Source of the DNA: Candidatus Omnitrophota bacterium
GTDB lineage: Bacteria > Omnitrophota > Gorgyraeia > Zapsychrales > Zapsychraceae
Direction: 5' to 3'
Length of the DNA: 36,669 nt
Assembly (NCBI GenBank): GCA_018062515.1
Contig: JAGOSC010000029.1
Location: 1 to 36,669, forward strand
The notes beneath the pieces are model-generated. The model was not told where the DNA came from. It saw nothing but the letters and a program-made list of their open reading frames with translations, and ran no database searches. This document shows positions 1 to 8,773 of this stretch, in pieces (the stretch's first letter is position 1; every line of letters starts with the position of its first letter). The position numbers were made by a program, and so were the translations under genes.

Positions 1-801
1 CAATAAAGCTGTTTCTCCGTCGGAGTTTTTATAATTGACGTCGGCTTTTTTCTTAACCAGCCATTCAATAATGTCTTTACGTCCCCACCATGACGCTTCC
101 ATCAATAAAGTTTTATTATTTTTACCGAGTTGATTAATATTCTTTTCATTCTTCATCAAATATTTAAAAGTTTCCGTATGACCACCACGAACCGTCTTAA
201 ATACTGTTTCCTTACTGATAGGCGAATCATTTTTCATTAAAATCTTTAATATGTCTAAATGACCGCGGTAAGCGGCAATATCGGCGGCCGATTCGAGATC
301 ATTGGGAGAATTAGACCAGCCGTACAATTTAGCGTCAGCACCTTTTTTAAGTAATGATTCAATCAATTCTTTTTGTCCTTGATAGGCAGCGCACATGAGC
401 GGTGTCCAGCTCCAGTCAATTAAGAAATTTCTTTCTTTTCGTTTAAAGCCATAGACATTAGGATCAGCGCCGGCTTCGATGAGTTTTGCCGCGGATTTGT
501 AAAATCCCAGCATAATAGCATTATTAAGCAGACTCGTATTAAATGAACTAATATGACTCACATCAGCGCCATGGCGGATTAATATATCCATCACATCCAG
601 CTGCTCTCCGGCAATAGCCGCACCCAGGGCGCTATTTAGAGTTTGTTGATCGATGCCTTTTTCTAAGAAGGTGGTCACAATGTTTAGATTACCGGAACGG
701 GCGGCGGTATAAATACTCTCCGGAGTATATTGGGCGAGAACAAAATTTGTTTTCCCGACGAGAAATGTAAAAAATAATAAAAGATAAAATAAGATTTTCA
801 T
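1..801 (-). CDS. Exported ankyrin-repeat protein (C-terminus beyond window)
   Basis: The minus-strand frame is open from an ATG at 801 to the window edge, so at least 267 codons are present and the C-terminus is missing. Residues 1-24 are a Sec signal peptide: a Lys followed by a Leu/Phe-rich core and a cut near VLA-Q. The mature part is a run of ankyrin-type helix pairs. Recognisable pieces are TAARSGNLNIVTTFLEKG, DVMDILIRHGADV, TPLMCAAYQGQKELIESLL, KKGADAKLYG and TLLMEASWWGRKDIIEWLV. Ankyrin arrays bind proteins and have no enzymatic role; export suggests a periplasmic or surface binding partner, which I cannot identify. The gene diverges from the MORN-repeat gene at 965. The repeat assignment is firm; the function is unknown. 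Confidence 0.88.
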   Translation of the reverse strand, partial: MKILFYLLLFFTFLVGKTNFVLAQYTPESIYTAARSGNLNIVTTFLEKGIDQQTLNSALGAAIAGEQLDVMDILIRHGADVSHISSFNTSLLNNAIMLGFYKSAAKLIEAGADPNVYGFKRKERNFLIDWSWTPLMCAAYQGQKELIESLLKKGADAKLYGWSNSPNDLESAADIAAYRGHLDILKILMKNDSPISKETVFKTVRGGHTETFKYLMKNEKNINQLGKNNKTLLMEASWWGRKDIIEWLVKKKADVNYKNSDGETALL

Positions 802-890
802 ATGATTATAGTAATCATTCTATATATAAATATATGTATGGTCAATTTGAAGTTTGAAAAATAGCAGTTTTTTTGTCAGCATATCTGTGC

Positions 891-919
891 TTGTAATTCA
901 TCGATCATCGAGTTAGAAT
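891..919 (+). promoter_or_regulatory. Sigma70-type promoter for the MORN-repeat gene
   Basis: TTGTAA (891-896) and TAGAAT (914-919) are separated by exactly 17 bp. The expected start site is near 926, giving a leader of about 40 nt that carries AGGAGG at 953-958, six bases before the ATG at 965. Confidence 0.6.
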
Positions 920-964
920 GTATTATTATTTGAACCAACATTTAAAGTAATTAGGAGGATTAAA

Positions 965-1720
965 ATGTTAAAAATCTTTACTCTATTATTAATGACTCTG
1001 GTTTTGGCATGTCCAGCCTTTGCGCAGGAAGAGAATATACCAGACGGAGAAAGCAAAACCTTTTATTCCGATGGTGTTCTAGAAAGCACGGGATTTTATA
1101 AAGATGGCAAATTAGAGGGAGAAACATTGGGTTATCATCCAAATGGAAGTTTATTTCTAAAAGGAAATTTTGTTAATGGACTGAGAGAAGGTGCGCAAAC
1201 GATTTATTTTAAAAACGGCCAATTGATGGAAGAAAGCGTGTTTAAAGGCGGTAAATATGACGGCATAAGTAAACGATATTACAGCAACGGCACGTTAAAG
1301 GCAGAACGACAATACAAAAACGGAGAATTATCCGGCTCATTCAAAGAATATTACCGTAATGGACAAATTAAAATAGAAGGCAAAGTTAAAGACGGAGCTT
1401 TAAGCGGCGTATTAAAGCGTTATGATGAAGAAGGACGATTAGTTTATAAAGGTAATTTTAAAGACGGCCAAAATGATGGTCCATATTCACGCTTTTATCC
1501 TAGCGGCGCGATCAAAGAAACATGTGAGTTGAAAGTGGTGAATGATCAGGAAGCCCGACGAGATTGTGAACAATTTAAAGATCAAACAGGTGAATCTGTT
1601 TCTAAATATTACCAAACATTGATGAAGATAAATGAAAATGAGACAACCGTCAAGACGTTTGTTGATGAAAAGATGATTAAGGAAGAAACGCTTAATCATT
1701 CCTCATCCTCGTTATTATAA
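965..1720 (+). CDS. Exported MORN/YwqK-type repeat protein
   Basis: This is a 251-residue protein with a signal peptide (about residues 1-20, cut near AFA-Q). From about residue 30 to 180 it has repeats of roughly 23 residues of the form YxNGxLxxExxYKxGxxxG, for example YYRNGQIKIEGKVKDGALSG. This is the MORN_2 pattern found in proteins annotated as YwqK-family antitoxins, a name with little functional support for exported members. The last 70 residues lack the repeat. The start is supported by AGGAGG six bases upstream. It has its own promoter and a strong terminator, so it is probably monocistronic. A cell-envelope role is inferred from export alone. Confidence 0.85.
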   Translation: MLKIFTLLLMTLVLACPAFAQEENIPDGESKTFYSDGVLESTGFYKDGKLEGETLGYHPNGSLFLKGNFVNGLREGAQTIYFKNGQLMEESVFKGGKYDGISKRYYSNGTLKAERQYKNGELSGSFKEYYRNGQIKIEGKVKDGALSGVLKRYDEEGRLVYKGNFKDGQNDGPYSRFYPSGAIKETCELKVVNDQEARRDCEQFKDQTGESVSKYYQTLMKINENETTVKTFVDEKMIKEETLNHSSSSLL

Positions 1721-1743
1721 AATATTTTTAAAAGTTTGAAGAG

Positions 1744-1775
1744 AGGCAGCTTAATTGAATTAAGCTGCCTTTTTT
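1744..1775 (+). terminator. Rho-independent terminator after the MORN-repeat gene
   Basis: A perfect 13-bp inverted repeat (1744-1756 and 1758-1770, beginning AGGCAGC) is centred on one base and followed by T residues to 1775. It lies 24 bases after the stop codon. Confidence 0.85.
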
Positions 1776-1791
1776 CATGGGTGAAAATAAA

Positions 1792-1820
1792 AGGACACAG
1801 CTAAAAAATTAGTGTATGAT
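1792..1820 (+). promoter_or_regulatory. Probable promoter for ychF-dinB
   Basis: AGGACA (1792-1797) lies 17 bp before TATGAT (1815-1820), just after the upstream terminator. The leader carries AGGGAG at 1852-1857, before the ychF ATG at 1865. Confidence 0.5.
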
Positions 1821-1864
1821 AGGTTTTTATTTGAAGATTTAATTCATCGAAAGGGAGTTGGCGG

Positions 1865-2938
1865 ATGGAAATTGGTATAGTTGGACTGCCCAATGTGGGC
1901 AAATCATCATTATTTAACGCATTAACCGGCGCGGGAATCGCCGCGGAAAATTTTCCCTTCACGACGATTGAACCGAATGTTGGTATTGTTCCTTTACCCG
2001 ATCCACGTTTAGAGCATTTGAGTTTGGAATTTAATAGCGCTAAAAAAACACCCGCCGGTATACGCTTTGTGGATATTGCCGGTTTGGTTAAAGGCGCCAG
2101 TCAAGGCGAAGGTTTAGGAAATAAATTTTTGGCTACCATCAGACAGGTAGATGCCATCGTCCATGTTGTTCGTTGTTTTAAAGATGATAATGTTATCAAT
2201 GTCATGGGTAACCTTGACCCCATTAATGCCGCTGAAACGATTGAAACGGAATTGCTTTTGGCTGATATTCAACAGGCCGAGAAAGGGCTGGAACGATTAC
2301 GCAAGTTAGCTAAATCCGGAGAAAAAGAGGCCAAGGATAATTATGCTCAAATGGAAGATATTCTTAAGGGTTTTAATGAAGGCAAATCAGCCCGATCAAT
2401 AAAGATATCTGAAAATATTTTAAGAGAATATCAATTTCTCACCAGTAAACCGGTTTTGTATGTGGCCAATACCGACGAGAGCGGCCCGGATGAAACCATC
2501 ATGAAGCCATTGCGCGAACGCGCGGCTAAAGAGAATGCTGGAATTATTGATATCTGTACTAAATTGGAAGCAGAAATACTGGAATTACCAGCGGAAGAAC
2601 GCGTAACTTATTATCAGGAAGCGGGCATTGTCACTCCAGGGTTAGCCAAGTTAGCCCGTGCGGGCCAGGAATTATTAGGTTTGATCTGCTTTTTTACCGC
2701 CGGGGATACAGAATCACGCGCTTGGTTGATTCCTAAAGGAACCACCGCAGTTAAAGCCGCTGGAAAGATTCATACCGATATTGAACGCGGGTTTATCCGC
2801 GCAGAAATTTACAAATATGAAAATTTCAAACAACTCGGTTCGTATAAAAATGTACAGGCGAAAAATTTAGTCACGCTTGAAGGAAAAGATTATGAAATGA
2901 AAGACGGAGATATTGTCTATTTCCGTTTTAGCGTCTAA
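1865..2938 (+). CDS. ychF: Redox-regulated ATPase YchF (OLA1/Obg-related)
   Basis: The 357 residues match the usual YchF length (about 360). The N-terminal P-loop GLPNVGKSS is at residues 7-15, the G3 motif DIAG at 70-73, and the G4 position reads NTDE (about 202) instead of NKxD. That change is what makes YchF prefer ATP over GTP. A helical insert lies at about 120-180, and the C-terminal TGS domain (about 275-357) ends KDGDIVYFRFSV, a near-invariant family ending. YchF is a cytosolic ribosome-associated ATPase linked to stress and translation. The gene is 12 bases upstream of dinB and probably co-transcribed with it. Confidence 0.97.
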   Translation: MEIGIVGLPNVGKSSLFNALTGAGIAAENFPFTTIEPNVGIVPLPDPRLEHLSLEFNSAKKTPAGIRFVDIAGLVKGASQGEGLGNKFLATIRQVDAIVHVVRCFKDDNVINVMGNLDPINAAETIETELLLADIQQAEKGLERLRKLAKSGEKEAKDNYAQMEDILKGFNEGKSARSIKISENILREYQFLTSKPVLYVANTDESGPDETIMKPLRERAAKENAGIIDICTKLEAEILELPAEERVTYYQEAGIVTPGLAKLARAGQELLGLICFFTAGDTESRAWLIPKGTTAVKAAGKIHTDIERGFIRAEIYKYENFKQLGSYKNVQAKNLVTLEGKDYEMKDGDIVYFRFSV

Positions 2939-2950
2939 TAGGTATTCGCT

Positions 2951-4126
2951 ATGCAATCCAGAATCATCGCCCATATGGACATGGACGCTTTTTTTGCGGC
3001 CGTTGAACAAAGAGATAATCCGTCGCTGAAGGGAAAGCCGGTCATTATCGGGGCGGATCCGCAAGGTGGAAAGGGACGCGGAGTCGTTTCCACCTGTTCT
3101 TACGAGGCCAGAAAGTTTAAGATTCATTCCGCCATGCCTATTTCCATCGCCTACCAACGTTGCCCTCACGGTATATTCCTCCGAGGAAATCATCAAAAAT
3201 ACAGCCGCGTTTCCAAAGAAATATTTAAAATCCTATATGATTTTACGCCGGATGTTCAGCCCATTAGTATTGATGAAGCATTTATGGATTTGACCGGATG
3301 TGTTCATTTTTACGGATCGGCGATAAATACGGGGAAGAAAATAAAGGCACGCATTTCAAAAGAGATTGGATTAAACGCTTCAATCGGTATCGCTCCGAAT
3401 AAAATGGTCGCGAAGATCGGCTCGGCCTATTGCAAACCCAATGGACTTTTAGAAATAAAAGAAGAAGATTTGCTCACATTCTTATGGGCGCTTCCCGTCG
3501 AGAAAATATGGGGCGTGGGTGAGCATACGCAATCTGCTTTAAAAGAAATGAATATTGTAAAAGTCGGTGATTTAGCTAAAACACCGGTGAATATGTTGAT
3601 CAAAAAATTTGGAATTCACGGCGAACATTTGCATCAGTTAGCGAATGGCATTGATGAACGCGAAGTAATTATCGACGAGGAAATCAAATCTGTTAGTCAT
3701 GAACATACGTTTGATGAAGACACATCGGATAAAGAGGAAGTTTTGAATCAAATGCTTTATTTGTGTGAAAAGACATCGCGTCGTCTAAGAAAATATGATT
3801 TAAAAGGCAAAACAGTCTCAGTTAAAATTCGCCTTAAAGGATTTCAAACTTATACACGCGCGCAGACGATGGGGCAGAGAATTAATTTTTCAGATATTAT
3901 TTATCAGACCGCCCTGGAATTATTTAACGCGTTTTATAAACCGGGAATGTATATTCGTTTGATTGGAGTAAGGGTTTCCAATTTCGATGATCAGTATGTT
4001 CAAGACAGTTTATTCGAGGATCCGAAGATTCAAAAAGATGAAGATCTTCATAAGGCCTTTGATCAAATCAAAGACAAGTTTGGCGAGAAGGCTATCCGTC
4101 GAGGAATATATAAAAATTATAAATGA
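2951..4126 (+). CDS. dinB: DNA polymerase IV (Y-family translesion polymerase)
   Basis: This is a 391-residue Y-family polymerase. The metal-binding carboxylates are visible: D10 in HMDMDAFFAAVEQRD, and D108/E109 in SIDEAFMDLTG. The steric-gate region (DMDAFFA) and a helix-hairpin-helix thumb (IWGVGEHTQSALKEMNIVKVGDL) follow, and the little-finger domain fills the last 150 residues. The extreme C-terminus is lysine-rich and lacks a clear QxxLF-type clamp-binding peptide, although QDSLFEDPK around residue 356 could serve. DinB copies damaged DNA at the cost of fidelity. It follows ychF by 12 bases with a weak ribosome-binding site (AGG at 2940). No LexA-type box was recognised upstream. Confidence 0.96.
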   Translation: MQSRIIAHMDMDAFFAAVEQRDNPSLKGKPVIIGADPQGGKGRGVVSTCSYEARKFKIHSAMPISIAYQRCPHGIFLRGNHQKYSRVSKEIFKILYDFTPDVQPISIDEAFMDLTGCVHFYGSAINTGKKIKARISKEIGLNASIGIAPNKMVAKIGSAYCKPNGLLEIKEEDLLTFLWALPVEKIWGVGEHTQSALKEMNIVKVGDLAKTPVNMLIKKFGIHGEHLHQLANGIDEREVIIDEEIKSVSHEHTFDEDTSDKEEVLNQMLYLCEKTSRRLRKYDLKGKTVSVKIRLKGFQTYTRAQTMGQRINFSDIIYQTALELFNAFYKPGMYIRLIGVRVSNFDDQYVQDSLFEDPKIQKDEDLHKAFDQIKDKFGEKAIRRGIYKNYK

Positions 4127-4145
4127 TTTTTTATTATGGTCGCTC

Positions 4146-4173
4146 TGGACATGATTATATTTAAGAGTATGAT
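4146..4173 (+). promoter_or_regulatory. Probable promoter for the ACT-domain gene
   Basis: TGGACA (4146-4151) and TATGAT (4168-4173) have a 16-bp spacer. A good ribosome-binding site, GAGGTGA, lies just before the ATG at 4213. Confidence 0.5.
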
Positions 4174-4212
4174 ATATTTTATTAATTAAAATACGTTATT
4201 TGAGGTGATTGC

Positions 4213-4629
4213 ATGATTAAAGCAGAATTAGACCGACAGTTAATGATTCACTTAAAAGATACCGCCGGTACCTTAGCCGAAGTTTTAAGTGTTGTTTCAT
4301 CATCGGGAATCAATATCGTTGCCTTGTGCGCTTACGCGATTGAAGGCATGGTCGCTATCATGTTTGTTTCTGAGGATCACAATGCCGCTAAAACCGTGCT
4401 GGAGAAAAAAGGATTTGATGTTCAGGAAGAAGAAGTTGTTCTCGTCACTGTAGAAAATCAACCCGGGGCTTTGCAGGCCGTGACTAATAAAATTGCCGAA
4501 GAAGGGATTGATTTAACATTGATCTATGGAAGTACGGATAAGGACGCGGAACGAAGCTCAATTGTCTTAATATCGCGTAATAATCTCGACGTACTGATGT
4601 TGATTAAGATGGAAATGGAACGCGGTTAG
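4213..4629 (+). CDS. Tandem ACT-domain protein
   Basis: The 138 residues form two ACT ligand-binding folds with no catalytic domain. The first (about 1-65) carries LKDTAGTLAEVLSVVSSSGINI; the second (about 70-138) carries VENQPGALQAVTNKIAEEGIDL. Both show the D/N-x-(P/A)-G-xL turn that binds small ligands between ACT dimers. Stand-alone ACT pairs are usually amino-acid sensors or regulatory subunits; the partner enzyme is not in this window. The start is supported by GAGGTGA five bases upstream. The gene converges on the LOG gene with only seven bases between stop codons and no obvious terminator. Confidence 0.88.
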   Translation: MIKAELDRQLMIHLKDTAGTLAEVLSVVSSSGINIVALCAYAIEGMVAIMFVSEDHNAAKTVLEKKGFDVQEEEVVLVTVENQPGALQAVTNKIAEEGIDLTLIYGSTDKDAERSSIVLISRNNLDVLMLIKMEMERG

Positions 4630-4636
4630 TATAACA

Positions 4637-5488
4637 TTACCGTTTTTTATTAAAGTAATGCTTATTTAATTCGACTTGAAGATATTCAAAAGCTTCATCC
4701 ACATCGTCGAGAATCTTAAACAGGCTTAAATCATTTTGGCTGATCATACCCCAGCGGGCCAAGGCGTTAAAATTAATCACTTCTTCCCAATATTCCTTCC
4801 CATAAAGAACAATCGGCATATGTTTACTGGTTTTTTCCGTCTGAATTATGGTCAGCAATTCAAATAATTCATCAAATGTTCCAAACCCGCCGGGAAATAC
4901 AATCATTGCTTTAGATAAATAGAAAAACCAAAACTTACGGATAAAGAAATAATGGAATTCAAATGATATTTCTTCTGTTTGATAGCTATTCGGATTTTGT
5001 TCCGTCGGTAAATTGATATTAAGACCGATGGACTGGCCATTGGCTTTTCTAGCGCCGAGATTAGCGGCTTCCATAATGCCGGGCCCACCGCCGGTGCAAA
5101 CTACGAAATTTTCTTTTTTGATTTTGGAATGCTGAAACCATCGCGTTAGCTTTGCGGAAAGCGCGGAGGCATCTTCGTAATATCTCGACATATGAAGCTG
5201 ATTTTCTGCATGTTCAAGCGTTTTCTTAAGCTCGGTTGAAGGTTTTTTTGTACTTTTGAATTTATTTTCGATCTCTTTAAATTGTTTTCTCGCCTGAGCG
5301 CGAGGGAGAGTGCGTGCGGATCCGAAAAATACAACGGTATTATGAATGTTATTTCTTCTTAAGCGTTCTTTAGGTTCAACCATTTCTGTTAAAACACGAA
5401 TGGTTCTGGCGGCGGGGCTATTGAGAAATTCATAATTATTGTAGGCTTTAACAAATTTAAGAGGTTTAGTCTTTTTTGATGCGGACAT
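4637..5488 (-). CDS. LOG-family Rossmann-fold protein (TIGR00730 type)
   Basis: This 283-residue protein has the two signatures of the LOG/'lysine decarboxylase-like' family: GGGPGIMEA at 133-141 and PGGFGTFDE at 199-207. The latter supplies the catalytic Arg/Glu loop region of nucleoside-5'-monophosphate phosphoribohydrolases. It is longer than the minimal LOG fold (about 180-200 residues). The first 120 residues, including a charged helical stretch at about 60-100, resemble larger bacterial members. The enzyme probably cleaves nucleotide N-glycosidic bonds, but the exact substrate cannot be read from sequence. The start at 5488 has AAAGGAG upstream on the minus strand. Despite the old family name it should not be called a lysine decarboxylase. 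Confidence 0.9.
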   Translation of the reverse strand: MSASKKTKPLKFVKAYNNYEFLNSPAARTIRVLTEMVEPKERLRRNNIHNTVVFFGSARTLPRAQARKQFKEIENKFKSTKKPSTELKKTLEHAENQLHMSRYYEDASALSAKLTRWFQHSKIKKENFVVCTGGGPGIMEAANLGARKANGQSIGLNINLPTEQNPNSYQTEEISFEFHYFFIRKFWFFYLSKAMIVFPGGFGTFDELFELLTIIQTEKTSKHMPIVLYGKEYWEEVINFNALARWGMISQNDLSLFKILDDVDEAFEYLQVELNKHYFNKKR

Positions 5489-5567
5489 GCATTCTCCTTT
5501 AATAATGAGTGATAACTGCAGATATTATACTATGTTTATATACGCTGAATATACAAAGTTCGTTTAA

Positions 5568-5768
5568 TTCTACTTCGCCGAATACCCCGCGGTTACCATG
5601 GGGATGAGGCGAATGTAGAACCCTACGAAGCTCCCCACCGAGGTCCAAGCAAAGCCTGGACGAAGTTTTGGAGCGAAGGAGGGTTGGGTATTCGGCTTCG
5701 AAGAATGAACCTATCAGAACTTTGACTAAGATACCCGAAGGCTTGTCTCGGAGAGGTTCATTATTCTT
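5568..5768. repeat. Palindrome-rich structured intergenic element
   Basis: The 374-bp gap between the LOG gene and the YfhO-like gene has no convincing ORF but is full of inverted repeats. TTCTACTTCGCC (5568-5579) pairs with GGCGAATGTAGAA (5608-5620). GCCGAATACCC (5577-5587) pairs with GGGTATTCGGC (5686-5696), enclosing GTCCA/TGGAC. AAGAATGAACCT (5701-5712) pairs with AGGTTCATTATTCTT (5754-5768). The first two compete for the same bases, so alternative folds are possible. It could be a non-autonomous repeat element or a structured RNA. There is no sign of a T-tract terminator. Confidence 0.6.
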
Positions 5769-5862
5769 GGATTTATTTACTTGTGAATGGTAAGTCCATT
5801 GGTTAAAATAAAAAATTCTTTATAAATCTTAAATATCAACTCACGCATGAATACGTCCTATC

Positions 5863-7989
5863 ATGAATAAAAAGCCTTCTGATAAGTATATTTTCCTCTG
5901 GATTTGTGTGTCATTTCTAATCTGGATTTACTGTTTTAGGGGATTTATGACCGGTCGGTTGGCGTTTACCGCAGATGCCGTGCCTTATTATCAGCACATT
6001 AAGTTTTTCGTTGATAATTTAATGAACGGCACTTATCCGTTTTGGGATCCAACTACAAATAGCGGTGTACCGAATGAGTTTTTCTTAAGGCGAATAGGAT
6101 CCTTTAATCCATTTTTTATGATCATTGTTGGCTTGCGTAAAATCGGCCTACCGTATTTGATTGCATATAACTTATATCTATCCATATATTATTTGGTCGG
6201 GGCGATAGGATTTTACAAATTGTCCAAAACAATATTTAAAGATGGTTATGCGGCGTATTTTTCATTTTTAATTCTATATTTTTCTTCGCTTGGGACAAGG
6301 ATGTATGATTCTTATTTGATTCTGGTTTTTGTGCCACTGGTCTGGTTCTTTTATTTTTTAATCTCATTCTTACAGAATCCTCGTCGGTGCAGTCTTTTGG
6401 GGATAACATTTTGTTTGATGAATTTGGCAACGACATATATTCCTCTTTATTTCCTGGTCATATTTGCAAGCGTCGTCTTATTTGCCGTCCCTATATATTT
6501 AAAGGAAACGTCACAATCTCTCAAGCTATGTGTATTATTTGCTTGGAAAAATAAATGGTTATCCGGTATTTGTTTGACGGCATTATTATGTTCACTTGTC
6601 CCGGGAATCATGATTTTTAAAAGCGCCGACAAATCGGAGTTTGTCATAACAAGCCGCAGCGCGACAGCTCATTCAACGCACTCCTTGGAGGTTGGTAAGA
6701 AGGATATTGTGGAGTGGGGTATGCCCGAGGAGCTGCTGTATAGCCAGGCATTCTTAAATCCGAATAATTTTAAATTAGCGATTATTTATTTTCCCCCATT
6801 CCTTTATCTGGTTTTATTGTTGGGGATTTTAACAAGAATAAACCGCAAATTATTCGCATTATTCTGCTTTGGAGTTTTTATTTTTCTTGTAAGCTCGCCG
6901 GATTTGTCGCCGCTTTATAACTATTTTTATCAATATGTTCCGATATTTAAATATTTCCGCAATTTGCACTGGTTTTTCTGGATGGCGCTATTGGCCATTT
7001 TCGTTTTATTTGCGACCGGACAGTTTAGTCAGCTCGTTCAAAGGAGAGTAGAGTCTTCCAAAGCAAAAATCGGGTATTTATTTTTCCTCTTAATTGTTCA
7101 TGTTGGTTACGGAGTCTGTGTTTATCGATCGGGTAATGCGTATTTCCTCACATACTTAATTATTCTGTTCAGTTTCAGTTTCTTTGTCGCCCATATATTC
7201 AATATTTTCTCAAATCGACACAACTGGAAATATTTCGTATTAACGGTGATTGTTCTGATTCCTGCGGTAGAAATGTATCATTATTTAGACTTAAATTCGC
7301 AAAAGAGAAAAGGACCATATATTGGGGATATAAGTTTTGATGCTTATGCATTTTTAGCCGGCGAAAAGCCAGAATATCAAGATGATGGTTCACCGGCATC
7401 TATATATTATGCACTAAGAAATTATTATAATATTTACTTTAATGTGGAACCAAAGGCGTTTTATGATTACAAAAATAATCGATTTGTTATTTATAATCAC
7501 GCGGAATATATGGATTTGGGAGCCCAAGACTTTTCAAAAATAAACCAAATGATGAAGCTGAATAAAGATGTTGCCTATATTCACGTCGACGCGAAAATAC
7601 CCAGTCAAGATCAGCCTGGTACGGAGAATTATTATGTCCCAACCGAAAACACATCAACATTTAATATTTTAAAAGCCGACGTCAATTCGATTTCCGTGAA
7701 AACAAATTTTGATCAGTCTAAGTTTCTTGTGTTTAATAACGTTTTTTACAAATATTGGAATGTTGCTATTGACGGGAAAAAGCAAATGATTATTCCAACG
7801 AATATTGCTTTTCAGGGGGTCATGGTTCCGGAAGGTGCGCATAATATTACATTTAAGTATGGATCTACGCTTTATCGGTGGTTCAATTACGTTTTAATGT
7901 TCGCTTCTTATAGTATATTTTTAATGATGGTTCTAACATGGATTAAGGATAGACAGCGTCGAGAAAACGCTGCGATGGACAATGCTTAA
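5863..7989 (+). CDS. YfhO-like multipass membrane protein (GT-C-like fold)
   Basis: This 708-residue protein has about a dozen hydrophobic helices in residues 10-475, then a soluble domain (about 475-675) and a final membrane helix near 680-697. The first loop contains TADAVPYYQHIKFF and NGTYPFWDPTTNSGVPN, matching the acidic periplasmic loop of YfhO-type proteins. The end of the soluble domain reads FYKYWNVAIDGKK, then VMVPEGAHNITFKY, a characteristic YfhO C-terminal pattern. Relatives are thought to modify cell-wall or lipid-linked glycans with isoprenoid-linked sugars; the substrate is unknown here. The ATG has no clear ribosome-binding site. The gene overlaps the next by eight bases, implying translational coupling, and contains few CGTCG/CGACG words relative to the rest of the window. 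Confidence 0.85.
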   Translation: MNKKPSDKYIFLWICVSFLIWIYCFRGFMTGRLAFTADAVPYYQHIKFFVDNLMNGTYPFWDPTTNSGVPNEFFLRRIGSFNPFFMIIVGLRKIGLPYLIAYNLYLSIYYLVGAIGFYKLSKTIFKDGYAAYFSFLILYFSSLGTRMYDSYLILVFVPLVWFFYFLISFLQNPRRCSLLGITFCLMNLATTYIPLYFLVIFASVVLFAVPIYLKETSQSLKLCVLFAWKNKWLSGICLTALLCSLVPGIMIFKSADKSEFVITSRSATAHSTHSLEVGKKDIVEWGMPEELLYSQAFLNPNNFKLAIIYFPPFLYLVLLLGILTRINRKLFALFCFGVFIFLVSSPDLSPLYNYFYQYVPIFKYFRNLHWFFWMALLAIFVLFATGQFSQLVQRRVESSKAKIGYLFFLLIVHVGYGVCVYRSGNAYFLTYLIILFSFSFFVAHIFNIFSNRHNWKYFVLTVIVLIPAVEMYHYLDLNSQKRKGPYIGDISFDAYAFLAGEKPEYQDDGSPASIYYALRNYYNIYFNVEPKAFYDYKNNRFVIYNHAEYMDLGAQDFSKINQMMKLNKDVAYIHVDAKIPSQDQPGTENYYVPTENTSTFNILKADVNSISVKTNFDQSKFLVFNNVFYKYWNVAIDGKKQMIIPTNIAFQGVMVPEGAHNITFKYGSTLYRWFNYVLMFASYSIFLMMVLTWIKDRQRRENAAMDNA

Positions 7990-8650
7990 TAAACAAATTA
8001 TTTATAAATCTGTTGTGGGTGTTGTATCGAGCATGGCCTTTTTCTATGTTTGCGCCGGTCTTTTCTTCATATCTGTTTTAAATATTTCAGCATTTGAAGT
8101 AGCAAAATTAAGAGCACTTAATCGAATTATGCCGTCGCTGAGTGTTTTAGTCAAATTAGATCAAACACAAGAAATATATGAAGGTAAACAGATCGACGAA
8201 TATCTGCTCTATTATGAAAAAGTTTTAGATTATATGCCAAAGAATGCGGATGCTTATTACATGAAAGGGTACTGCCTGGCGAAAAAAGGTTATTTGGAAA
8301 AGGCCGCAAAATCGTTTCAACAATCCATTGATTTAAATCCGCAATTTTTTTGGGCCCATTATAATTTAGGATTGATGTATTTTAAATTAAACCAAAACGA
8401 AGAGGCGCTTAAATCTTTTCAATCAGCCGTACAGACTCGACCGGAAATTACCTTTAAAGTGATGATGGCATCAAAAATATTCCAGCAATTAATCGCCCAG
8501 CTGAATAATCCGCAAGAAATTTTAACCAATGATTTAAAAACAGCCTACACAAAATGTTATCAATTAATAATTGTGATAAATCAACTAAAAGAAAGTCATC
8601 AAGAAGTTCCCGCTCAATTTCATAATCAGTTAGAAATTAAAATATTCTAA
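7982..8650 (+). CDS. Membrane-anchored TPR protein
   Basis: The 222 residues contain one N-terminal transmembrane helix (about 12-34), a linker, and at least two tetratricopeptide repeats at about 80-155. The repeats read ADAYYMKGYCLAKKGYLEKAAKSF and FFWAHYNLGLMYFKLNQNEEAL, each ending in the usual proline-containing turn (LNPQ, TRPE). The C-terminus is helical and unassigned. The ATG lies inside the end of the YfhO-like gene (eight-base overlap), so the two are probably made together, and this protein may hold a partner for the membrane enzyme. Topology suggests a TPR domain in the periplasm, but this is inferred. Confidence 0.85.
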   Translation: MLNKQIIYKSVVGVVSSMAFFYVCAGLFFISVLNISAFEVAKLRALNRIMPSLSVLVKLDQTQEIYEGKQIDEYLLYYEKVLDYMPKNADAYYMKGYCLAKKGYLEKAAKSFQQSIDLNPQFFWAHYNLGLMYFKLNQNEEALKSFQSAVQTRPEITFKVMMASKIFQQLIAQLNNPQEILTNDLKTAYTKCYQLIIVINQLKESHQEVPAQFHNQLEIKIF

Positions 8651-8697
8651 TAGGATCGTATGATTGATTTGAACGTTTATCGGTAAACATATATTTC

Positions 8698-8726
8698 TTG
8701 AAAAAAATAACAATGTTGTTTAAGAT
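8698..8726 (+). promoter_or_regulatory. Sigma70-type promoter for the TPR/MscS gene pair
   Basis: TTGAAA (8698-8703) and TAAGAT (8721-8726) are separated by 17 bp. The leader ends in AGGAGAAGG just before the ATG at 8774. Confidence 0.55.
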
Positions 8727-8773
8727 GGTATTCTTCAACAAAAGATTTTAATTTAAAAAATAGGAGAAGGGCT

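Noticed and set aside
965..1720. A genuine toxin-antitoxin module at the YwqK-like gene
   Set aside because: The antitoxin label comes from family naming only; the protein is exported, monocistronic and no toxin is adjacent.
4630..4680. Terminator between the ACT and LOG genes
   Set aside because: CATTAC/GTAATG near 4635-4661 is too short and loosely spaced; no strong T-tract stem exists.
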